From DASUFI01 sp036274635 (GTDB lineage Bacteria; Planctomycetota; B15-G4), in assembly GCA_036274635.1 (NCBI GenBank), contig DASUFI010000200.1, positions 1 to 13,919 of the forward strand: a stretch of 13,919 nt of DNA, in the 5' to 3' direction. Made by a program: the position numbers and the translations under genes. A model generated the notes under the pieces. The model had not been told where the DNA came from. It was given only the letters and a program-made list of their open reading frames with translations, and did not search any database. Positions 7,270 through 13,570 of the stretch are shown piece after piece (position 1 is the stretch's first letter; every line of letters begins with the position of its first letter).

Positions 7270-9870
7270 ATGAAGTCGTCGCAACGTGCCCTCGTCCTCG
7301 TCCTCGCGACGGCGGGCGCTTCGGCGCAGGCCGATCCGCTGTATGCCTTCCCGCTGTTCGAGGTCGGCGACACGCCCGAAGGCGTCGTCTCCGGCGACGT
7401 CGATGGTGACGGCCACATGGACCTGGTCTCGACCCAGCGCGTGGCCGACACGGTGGCCGTGCTGCTCGGCCGCGGCGACGGCACCTTCGACGTGGCGCTC
7501 ACGGTGCCCGCCGCCGACAAGCCCACCGCGCCCCACGTCGTGGACCTCGACGGCGACGGCCGCGTCGACCTCGTGGCCGCGAGCCCGCCGCTGGGTGCGG
7601 TGCTCGTGTGGCTGGGCGAGGGCGACGGCGATCTGCAGCCGTTCAGCTCGCACGCGGCCGGCGCCGGCACCGTCTGGGTGGAATCGGGCGATGCCGACGG
7701 CGACGGCGCGCCGGACGTGTTCGCGGCCAATCCCGACGCCGACACCTTCTCGCTGCTGCGCGGGAACGGCGGCGGCGGCCTGCTGCCCGCGACCCCCTTC
7801 GGCGTCTACGACCAGCCCGTGTGCGTGGCCGCCGCCGACCTCGATCTCGACGGGGACCTCGATGCCGTCACGGCCAACGCCGGATTCCCCGCCACGCTCA
7901 CCGTGCGGCTCGGCGACGGGGCCGGCAGCTTCGGTCCCAAGAACACCTTCCTGGCCGACCCGGTCGAGCAGTTCGGCTGCCGCTTCGTGGAGCCGGACGA
8001 CACCGACGGCGACGGCATGGCCGACCTCGTCGTCAGCGTGTCGGGCGGCGTCCAGCCGCACCTCGACGTGCTGCTCGGCGTCGGCGGCGGCGCCTTCGGC
8101 CCGCCCGTGGCCGCGCCCGCGCCCGCCGCGGGCACGGTCCTGACGCTCACCGACATGAACGGCGACGGCCGTCGCGACGTCGTCCAGGCTGCGGGCTCGT
8201 TCGACGACCCCTCCGCCCTCGTGCGCCTCGCGGACGGCGCGGGCAGCTTCGTGACCGGGCCGCTGGTCCCCATCGCCGCCGAAGCCGCCGCCCTCGCGGC
8301 CGGCGACTTCGACGGCGACGACCAGCCGGACGTGGCCTTCGCGCACGGCGTCGCGGACCGCGTCTCGCTGCTGCGCGGCGATGGCGCCGGCGCGCTGCAC
8401 GCTCCGCCCACCTTCGCGGTGCCGCCGCTGCTCGACCTCGAGCCCCGGGCCATGGACCTCGCCGACATGGACCGCGACGGCGATCCGGATGCCGTGGCGA
8501 TCGAGTCCACCTTCGCGACCTCTGACCTCACCGTGAGCGTCACCGTGCTGCCCGCCACCGCCGGCAGCTTCGGCGCCCCCATCGTCTCCGTGGTGGTGCC
8601 CGCCGTGAACGGCTTCACCTACCGGGGCGCCGCCCTCGGCGACCTCGACGGTGATGATGCGGCGGAAATCGCCATGCTCCTCGACACGCCGACGGTCGTG
8701 CCGCCCTTCCTCGGCGGCCTCGTGCGCGTGATGCACAACGACGGTGCCGCGACGCTCAGCCCAGCCTCCGACCTCAGCCTCGGACCGACTTCGGGCAGCC
8801 TCATCGCGCTCGGCGACGTCGACGGCGACGGCGACCTGGACGCGGCCGTCTCGGTCAAGGCCGAGTTCGTCGTGCGACTCTGCCTCAACGACGGCAGCGC
8901 GCAGCTCTCCCTGGGCGAGGCCTACTCCAACGTCAACTGGCCGACGACGATGCTGCTCACCGACGTGAACCTCGACGGCGCCGCCGACCTGGTGCGCAGC
9001 AGCGGCTGGCAACACGATCTGGACGTGCGCCTGGCCGACGGGCAGGGCGGCCTGCTGGGCGTCATCGCCGTTCCGAACATTCTCATCGATGCCGAATCGC
9101 TCGCGGTCGCCGACTTCGACGGCGACGGCCTGCCCGACCTGGCGTGGAGCGAGGCCGACTCCCACGGCGGCGCCGTACGACTGGCGGCCGGCGGCGGCAA
9201 CGGCAGCTTCGCGCCGCTGCCGCTCGACCCGAACCTCCGCGAGGGCGGCTTCGACGTCGCCGTCTCCGACCTCGACCTCGACGGCCAGCTCGACCTCGCC
9301 TACGCCATCTTCGCCGAGCAGACGACCTCGCTCGTCCTCGCGGACGCCGGGACGCTGGTCGCCGCCGGACGCCACTTCGGAGATTGCAGCGGCGATGGCC
9401 CGCGCGCCGGCGACCTCGACGGCGACGGCCATCCCGAGCTCGTAGGCGCGCACTTCTTCGACCCAGCCGGCGTGAGCCTGCTGCAGCCCGCGCCGCCCGA
9501 TGCGTGGACCGATCTCGGCTTGCCGCTCGCCGGCACGGCCGGGCCGCCGCGCCTCACCGGCCTCGGGACACTGCTCGGCAGCGAGCCGATCACGCTGAAG
9601 ATCAGCGACGGCCCCCCGCTGGCTCCGGCCACCCTCGTCATCGGCGCCGGTCCGCTCTTCGCGCCCCTCAAGGGCGGCACGCTCGTCCCGCAACCGACGC
9701 TGCTGGTCTTCGGCCTGCCGCTCGACGCCTTCGGGCACTTCGCCGCCAGCGGGCCCTGGTTCGGCGGCTTGCCGTCCGGCACGGACACGTTCTTCCAGGC
9801 GTGGATCCCCGACTCGGGCGGGCCCAAGGGCTTCGCTGCCACCAACGCCCTGCGCGCCACGACGCCGTGA
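7270..9870 (+). CDS. Large secreted FG-GAP/VCBS repeat protein with shared C-terminal domain
   Basis: An 866-residue exported, probably calcium-binding surface protein of the integrin-alpha-like propeller type. Residues 1-20 are a signal peptide (MKSSQRALVLVLATAGASAQ). Fourteen DxDxDGxxD-type loops follow, starting near residues 42, 91, 140, 189, 243, 294, 345, 398, 457, 515, 564, 614, 667 and 715. Examples are GDVDGDGHMDLVS, VDLDGDGRVDLVAA, TDMNGDGRRDVVQA and ADFDGDGLPDLAWS. The spacing of about 48-59 residues is that of FG-GAP/VCBS blades; fourteen copies would fill two seven-bladed propellers. Repeat 9 ends in E (DGDDAAE), as does repeat 14. Residues 746-866 form a separate domain opening WTDLG and closing KGFAATNALRATTP, matching the end of the beta-helix protein. 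No catalytic motif seen; a role in adhesion or envelope structure is an inference. It lies 47 bp after the MFS gene, so the two may be co-transcribed. Confidence 0.9.
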   Translation: MKSSQRALVLVLATAGASAQADPLYAFPLFEVGDTPEGVVSGDVDGDGHMDLVSTQRVADTVAVLLGRGDGTFDVALTVPAADKPTAPHVVDLDGDGRVDLVAASPPLGAVLVWLGEGDGDLQPFSSHAAGAGTVWVESGDADGDGAPDVFAANPDADTFSLLRGNGGGGLLPATPFGVYDQPVCVAAADLDLDGDLDAVTANAGFPATLTVRLGDGAGSFGPKNTFLADPVEQFGCRFVEPDDTDGDGMADLVVSVSGGVQPHLDVLLGVGGGAFGPPVAAPAPAAGTVLTLTDMNGDGRRDVVQAAGSFDDPSALVRLADGAGSFVTGPLVPIAAEAAALAAGDFDGDDQPDVAFAHGVADRVSLLRGDGAGALHAPPTFAVPPLLDLEPRAMDLADMDRDGDPDAVAIESTFATSDLTVSVTVLPATAGSFGAPIVSVVVPAVNGFTYRGAALGDLDGDDAAEIAMLLDTPTVVPPFLGGLVRVMHNDGAATLSPASDLSLGPTSGSLIALGDVDGDGDLDAAVSVKAEFVVRLCLNDGSAQLSLGEAYSNVNWPTTMLLTDVNLDGAADLVRSSGWQHDLDVRLADGQGGLLGVIAVPNILIDAESLAVADFDGDGLPDLAWSEADSHGGAVRLAAGGGNGSFAPLPLDPNLREGGFDVAVSDLDLDGQLDLAYAIFAEQTTSLVLADAGTLVAAGRHFGDCSGDGPRAGDLDGDGHPELVGAHFFDPAGVSLLQPAPPDAWTDLGLPLAGTAGPPRLTGLGTLLGSEPITLKISDGPPLAPATLVIGAGPLFAPLKGGTLVPQPTLLVFGLPLDAFGHFAASGPWFGGLPSGTDTFFQAWIPDSGGPKGFAATNALRATTP

Positions 9871-9885
9871 CGCGCTGACAGCGCG
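9871..9885 (+). terminator. Small hairpin after the FG-GAP gene (weak terminator candidate)
   Basis: CGCGCT-GAC-AGCGCG forms a perfect 6-bp stem with a 3-nt loop, immediately after the TGA at 9868-9870. There is no following T-run, so it is not a standard intrinsic terminator. It overlaps the -35 candidate of the next gene and may be only a by-product of GC richness. Confidence 0.25.
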
Positions 9886-9904
9886 ACAGGCGCGCCGTTA
9901 AGCT
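9875..9904 (+). promoter_or_regulatory. Promoter (CTGACA-N18-TAAGCT) for the lipoprotein/peroxidase operon
   Basis: CTGACA (9875-9880) differs from the consensus -35 TTGACA by one base and lies 18 bp before TAAGCT (9899-9904). The -10 box is followed by exactly 7 nt and then the ATG at 9912, so the transcript would begin at the start codon. This is the best-formed promoter in the window. It favours ATG 9912 over the in-frame ATG at 9906, which is only 1 nt past the box. Confidence 0.6.
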
Positions 9905-9911
9905 GATGGCG

Positions 9912-10415
9912 ATGCCGCCCGCCCGCTGGCTCTCCGCGCTCGTGGTGCTCACGGCCTGCGCCGCGACGCCTGACGCGCCGCAGCCCGCGCCGCCCGTCGC
10001 CCCGCCGCCCACGCCCCTCGCTCCACCCCCCGCCGCCGCCGCGCACATCGACCTGCCGCCCGGCATCACCGCGCGCGAGACACGCCGCGCCACCACGCTC
10101 GAGGGCCGCTTCGTCGTGTGGTGGACGCCCGAGCCCGACCCCATCCCCTTCAACCAGCCCTTCAAGCTGCACGTCTGGGCCGCGGGCGCCGCCACGCCGG
10201 ACGTCCCGCTCACCGACGCGACGCTCGAGATCAGCGCCACCATGCCCGAGCACGGCCACGGCATGAACCGCGTGCCGCGCGTCACGCCGCAGCCCGACGG
10301 CAGCCACCTCGTCGAAGGCATGCTCTTCCACATGCGCGGCCACTGGGACCTGATCATCAACGTCCACGCCGCCGGCACCTACGGCCAGGCCATCCTGCCG
10401 GTGCTGCTCGAATGA
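9912..10415 (+). CDS. FixH/YtkA-like periplasmic lipoprotein
   Basis: A 167-residue exported lipoprotein. Residues 1-16 form a short signal with lipobox LTAC (lipidated C16), followed by a proline/alanine-rich tether (about 20-45). A beta-sandwich domain of the FixH/YtkA kind covers about residues 60-167. The recognisable stretch is ISATMPEHGHGMNRVPRV, then GSHLVEGMLFHMRGHWDLII; such domains typically carry an MPxHGHGM segment and an LxFHMxGxW segment. The methionine and histidine clusters (MPEHGHGM, FHMRGH) could bind copper, but this is inference. The ATG at 9912 is preferred because of the promoter geometry; ATG 9906 would add only two residues. Its stop overlaps the start of the di-heme peroxidase gene (ATGA), so the two are probably made together and act in the same periplasmic redox or metal process. 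Confidence 0.78.
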   Translation: MPPARWLSALVVLTACAATPDAPQPAPPVAPPPTPLAPPPAAAAHIDLPPGITARETRRATTLEGRFVVWWTPEPDPIPFNQPFKLHVWAAGAATPDVPLTDATLEISATMPEHGHGMNRVPRVTPQPDGSHLVEGMLFHMRGHWDLIINVHAAGTYGQAILPVLLE

Positions 10416-11623
10416 TCGCCGCGCTGCTGCTCGCCTGCCTCGCCGCCGGCGACCCGCCCGCGCCGCCGCTGCTGGACTTCACGCCCGAGGAGCTGGCGCG
10501 CATCCTCCAGCAATCGCCGTTGCCGTCCGCGCCGCCCGACCCGACCAACCGCGTCGAGTCCGACCCGCGCGCCCAGCGTCTCGGCCAGTTCCTCTTCTTC
10601 GACCCACGCCTCTCGGCCAACGGCGCCGTCGCCTGCGCCACCTGCCACCAGCCCGCCCGCTCCTTCAGCGACGGCCTGCCCTTCGCGCAGGGCCTCGCCA
10701 CCGCCACGCGTCACACGCCCGCCCTCTGGAACGTGGCCCAGAACCGCTGGTTCTTCTGGGACGGCCGCGCCGACTCGCTCTGGGCGCAGGCGGCCCAGCC
10801 CATCGAGAACCCCCTCGAGATGGGCTTCACGCGGCTCGGCGTGCTGCGCCTCTTCACCTCCGACCCCGAGTTGCGTGCGGCCTACACGGATCTTTTCGGC
10901 CCGCTGCCGCCGCTGCCCGCCGACGATGCGGCCGCCCCCACACCGGAGACGCCGCCGCAGCTCGACGCCTTCTACGTCAACGTCTGCAAGTGCATCGCCG
11001 CCTACAGCCGGCGCCTCGTCTCCGACCACTCCCCGTTCGACACCTTCGTCGCCGGCCTGCGCGACGGCGACCCGGCCAAGCTCGCCGCCCTCGCCCCCGA
11101 TGCCCAGCGCGGCCTGCGCCTCTTCGTCGGCCGCGGCCAGTGCCGCCTGTGCCACAGCGGCCCCAACTTCACGGACATGGAGTTCCACTCCACGCGCATC
11201 CCGCTCGCCCGCCCCGACCTGCGGCGCGACTCCGGGCGCCTCACCGGCATCGACAAGGTGCAGGCCGACCCCTTCAACGGCGCCGGCGCCTTCAGCGACG
11301 CCCCCGCCGCCGGCCACGAGAAGCTCGACTTCCTCGCCTCCGGCCCCGACAACATCGGCCAGTTCAAGACGCCCTCGCTGCGCAGCGTGGCGCTCACCGC
11401 GCCCTACATGCACGCGGGCCAGTTCCCCACGCTGCACGACGTGCTCGTGCACTACTCCGAGTTCGCGGACGCCTTCGACTTCGACCCGGGGCACTTCGAG
11501 CAGATGCTGCAGCCGCTGCACCTCACCGAGGGCGAGATCGCGGACCTGACCGCCTTCCTCGGGTCGCTCACCGGCACCGGCTTGGACCCGGCGCTGCTGG
11601 AGGCGCCGGCCGGGCCGCGCTGA
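10412..11623 (+). CDS. Di-heme cytochrome c peroxidase family protein (CcpA/MauG superfamily)
   Basis: A 403-residue periplasmic di-heme protein that would reduce peroxide using electrons from a c-type carrier, or do MauG-like oxidation of a partner. Two CxxCH heme sites are visible: CATCH at 75-79, preceded by LGQFLFFDPRLSANGAVA, and CRLCH at 244-248, preceded by GLRLFVGRGQ. Family motifs HTPALWN (101-107), FFWDGRADSLWAQA (114-127) and PIENPLEMG (130-138) are intact. Near the C-terminus FKTPSLRSVALTAPYMHAG contains M333, the expected distal heme ligand. The N-terminus (MIAALLLACLAAG) is hydrophobic but unusually short for a signal and lacks a basic residue; heme attachment requires export, so this or a missed start deserves checking. 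A CKC pair (C192, C194) is an uncommon addition. The ATG overlaps the lipoprotein stop by four bases. Family certain; peroxidase versus MauG-like role open. Confidence 0.9.
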   Translation: MIAALLLACLAAGDPPAPPLLDFTPEELARILQQSPLPSAPPDPTNRVESDPRAQRLGQFLFFDPRLSANGAVACATCHQPARSFSDGLPFAQGLATATRHTPALWNVAQNRWFFWDGRADSLWAQAAQPIENPLEMGFTRLGVLRLFTSDPELRAAYTDLFGPLPPLPADDAAAPTPETPPQLDAFYVNVCKCIAAYSRRLVSDHSPFDTFVAGLRDGDPAKLAALAPDAQRGLRLFVGRGQCRLCHSGPNFTDMEFHSTRIPLARPDLRRDSGRLTGIDKVQADPFNGAGAFSDAPAAGHEKLDFLASGPDNIGQFKTPSLRSVALTAPYMHAGQFPTLHDVLVHYSEFADAFDFDPGHFEQMLQPLHLTEGEIADLTAFLGSLTGTGLDPALLEAPAGPR

Positions 11624-11663
11624 GGGCGGCGGGCGGCCGCGACCTGCAGGCGAGTGTCCGGCC

Positions 11664-11796
11664 GCGCGCCGTGAACTGAAGCGACGCACATGCATTGCAC
11701 CTGCGTCGCGTGTTCGATTTCGAACACCGACCGGCGCCGGTTGCACTGAAGCGTCACGCATGCAGTGCAAATGCGTCGCTTCAGTTCGAGGCGCGC
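11664..11796. repeat. Compound palindromic element in a convergent intergenic gap
   Basis: The 252-bp gap 11624-11875 has no gene. Its centre is a 133-bp inverted repeat: arms 11664-11688 and 11772-11796 match at 23 of 25 positions, with a perfect 16-nt core GAACTGAAGCGACGCA. Inside are two hairpin units whose centres lie 70 bp apart. Unit A (11681-11709) is GCGACGCA, CA, TGCATTGCA, CC, TGCGTCGC. Unit B (11746-11784) is CTGAAGCG, TC, ACGCA, TGCAGTGCA, AA, TGCGT, CGCTTCAG. Between them lie GTGTTCGATTTCGAACAC (11710-11727) and ACCGGCGCCGGT (11730-11741). There is no T-run and no transposase. Possible roles are a bidirectional transcription terminator, a REP/BIME-like dispersed repeat, a non-autonomous mobile element or a multi-dyad protein-binding site. 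The sequence does not decide between them. The flanks 11624-11663 and 11797-11875 show nothing else. Confidence 0.8.
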
Positions 11797-11875
11797 GGGG
11801 GACACCACGCCCCACGCCGGTGCGGTCGCCGACGGTTCGGCCCCTCGCCTCCCAGGCCCGCCCGGAGCGCGGCCC

Positions 11876-13570
11876 TCAGGCCTCGCGGCGTGACAGCGCC
11901 AGGACGGCCGCGCGCAGCCGCCGGTGCCCCGCGAAGGCCACGGCGAAATCCGACTCGCGCCGCGCACCCTTGAGGCGCACCACGGCGGCGAGGGCGCGAC
12001 GATCCCGCGCAGGCCAGCGCCGAACCCCCGGCAGGGCCAGCACCAGTGGCGCCCAGCGCCCGAACCACAGCCGTTCGTCGGGCGTCCAGCGCTGAGGTCG
12101 CGCGCCCAGCAGCGCGGCGGCCTCGCCTGCACACTCGCGCGCGGCAGCCTGGCGGTCGCCGCCCGCCCGCGCCGCGAGCAGCGCCGTGACGTGCAGCCCG
12201 ACGTTGCCGATGTCGACGAGCCCGATGACGTCACGCCGCGGCGCGGCAAGGTGGTAATAGGTGCATTCGCGTGCGAGGCGCCGCAGCGTGGCGGCGGTGC
12301 TGCGGTGCGTGCCGCGCCGCATGGCGGCCAGCTCGTGGCGCATGGTGCGCAGCGTCGGCACGTGCTTCGGGCGGAAGCCGAGCTTCTGGTAGAACCACCA
12401 GGCGCCCGACTCGATGGCCTCCTCGTTCTGGTCGCCCAGCTGGTAGGGCATGACGGTGAAGGTGTCCGCGCCCAGCAGCTGGCGCGCGGTGGCGAGGACG
12501 CGGCCGTAGACGTGCGCCGCCTCGCCGCCGCGGTTGGTCTCGAAGACGTTGTAGGCCGTCTCGGTCGAGCCGAGGAAGGCGGCGTAGAGCACGTAGCCGA
12601 TGGGCACGCCGGACTGCAGGGTGAGCGCGCCGTAGACGGTCTCGAGCATCAGGCGCCGCTCGGGCTGGAAGCCGATGAGCGCGAACTGCAGGCCTTCGCC
12701 CCAGTCGACCAGGCGCACGTCGCGCGGGTCGCCGTAGGAGAAGACGTCGAGGTCGCGGCTGCGGGTGACCATGGCCTCGCGCGCGAGGTCGATGAGGGCG
12801 CGGCCCTCGGCGAGGGGCACGGCGCGCACGGCGCGCGGCCGGGCGGCGACCGCGGCGCGCAGGTCGGGGCGGGCGGTGCGCAGCGGCAGGGTGCGGAAGT
12901 GCACGGGGCTGGGCGCGTGGCGCGCGTGGGTGCGCGAGGGGCCACCGGGCCCGGGCTGCAGCGTGCACTGCAGGCCGAGGCGCTCCCACAGATACTCGCG
13001 CACGAAAGGGTTGGCGCCGGTGGCGCGCAGGCCGCGGAGGAGATAGGTCGCATCGGCGGACGCGCCGCGCAGGCGGGCCAGCCACTCGCGCACGGAGAAG
13101 CCGACCTCGTCGAGGCCCATGGTCTCGGCGTAGTGCGAGACGGGCTGGAGCAGGCGGTCGAGGCGCTCGTCCTCGGCCATGGCGCGCGGCATGGCGGACC
13201 AGTCGATGGCGAGGCGCTCGGGCCAGCGGGCGGCGAGCCACTCGGCCATGGCGGTGAAGAAGGGGTAGTGGATCGCGGTGCCGGCGATGCCGGAGTCCTG
13301 CAGGGCGGCGCGCGCGGCGCGCAGGTCGGGGCGGGACTCGAAGCCGTCGAGCAGCCGCTCGACGAGCGCGAGCGTCGCGCGGTCGTCCGGGTAGGCGCGC
13401 GACCAGCACAAAGCCTCGTGGAAGCGCTCGACGGCGCGCGGGCTGGAGAGGCGCGCGGCGCCCAGGGCGGCGAGCAGCTCGCGGCGGCGGGCGGCGGGCG
13501 CGGGGCCGAAAGCGAGGCGCAGGGACACCAGCTCCGCGAGGCGCCGCGCGGGGCCGGCGCGGCGGGCCAT
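11876..13570 (-). CDS. Uncharacterised 564-aa protein with GNAT-like acyltransferase signature
   Basis: A 564-residue soluble protein without a signal peptide or membrane segment. I do not recognise a named family. Residues 315-415 resemble the core of a GNAT-type N-acyltransferase: IGYVLYAAFLGSTETAYNVF, then EAAHVYGRVLATARQLLG, then VMPYQLGDQNEEAIESGAWW and FYQKLGFRPKHVPT. The last two echo the N...A...FY.K.GF ending of GNAT folds. The conserved-looking segment LVDWGEGLQFALIGFQPERR (288-307) precedes it. Residues 1-200 are mostly helical, with AIHYPFFTAMAEWLAARWP (99-117) and HYAETMGLDEVGFSVREWLA (147-166). The ending is arginine- and alanine-rich. The ATG at 13570 shares its A with the stop of the ACT-domain gene, so coupled translation is likely. 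An acyl or aminoacyl transferase regulated alongside an amino-acid sensor is a guess from context. Confidence 0.75.
   Translation of the reverse strand: MARRAGPARRLAELVSLRLAFGPAPAARRRELLAALGAARLSSPRAVERFHEALCWSRAYPDDRATLALVERLLDGFESRPDLRAARAALQDSGIAGTAIHYPFFTAMAEWLAARWPERLAIDWSAMPRAMAEDERLDRLLQPVSHYAETMGLDEVGFSVREWLARLRGASADATYLLRGLRATGANPFVREYLWERLGLQCTLQPGPGGPSRTHARHAPSPVHFRTLPLRTARPDLRAAVAARPRAVRAVPLAEGRALIDLAREAMVTRSRDLDVFSYGDPRDVRLVDWGEGLQFALIGFQPERRLMLETVYGALTLQSGVPIGYVLYAAFLGSTETAYNVFETNRGGEAAHVYGRVLATARQLLGADTFTVMPYQLGDQNEEAIESGAWWFYQKLGFRPKHVPTLRTMRHELAAMRRGTHRSTAATLRRLARECTYYHLAAPRRDVIGLVDIGNVGLHVTALLAARAGGDRQAAARECAGEAAALLGARPQRWTPDERLWFGRWAPLVLALPGVRRWPARDRRALAAVVRLKGARRESDFAVAFAGHRRLRAAVLALSRREA

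Noticed and set aside
7024..9738. A 904-codon open frame on the minus strand opposite the FG-GAP gene
   Set aside because: Its VAVEV-type repetition is the reverse complement of the repeated calcium-loop codons in the real gene.
11710..11727. Possible LexA/SOS box in GTGTTCGATTTCGAACAC
   Set aside because: The known actinobacterial-type box is TCGAAC-N4-GTTCGA. Here the half-sites are in the opposite order with a 2-nt spacer, and the site is between gene ends, not at a promoter.
11676..11784. Two related direct copies (CTGAAGCG...) as a CRISPR remnant
   Set aside because: Only two copies, both with internal hairpins and divergent middles, no third repeat and no cas gene.
11664..11796. Palindromic element as an integron attC site
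   Set aside because: Size and imperfect symmetry are suggestive, but the right end reads GTTCGAG and not GTTRRRY, and the left end does not fit RYYYAAC. No integrase or cassette array is present.
10379..11815. A 478-codon minus-strand open frame over the di-heme peroxidase and palindrome
   Set aside because: Antisense to a gene with two CxxCH sites and all family motifs; no domain of its own.
11695..11973. Small open frame across the palindrome
   Set aside because: It starts inside the hairpin, has no ribosome binding site, and its translation is composition-driven and overlaps the end of the GNAT-like gene.
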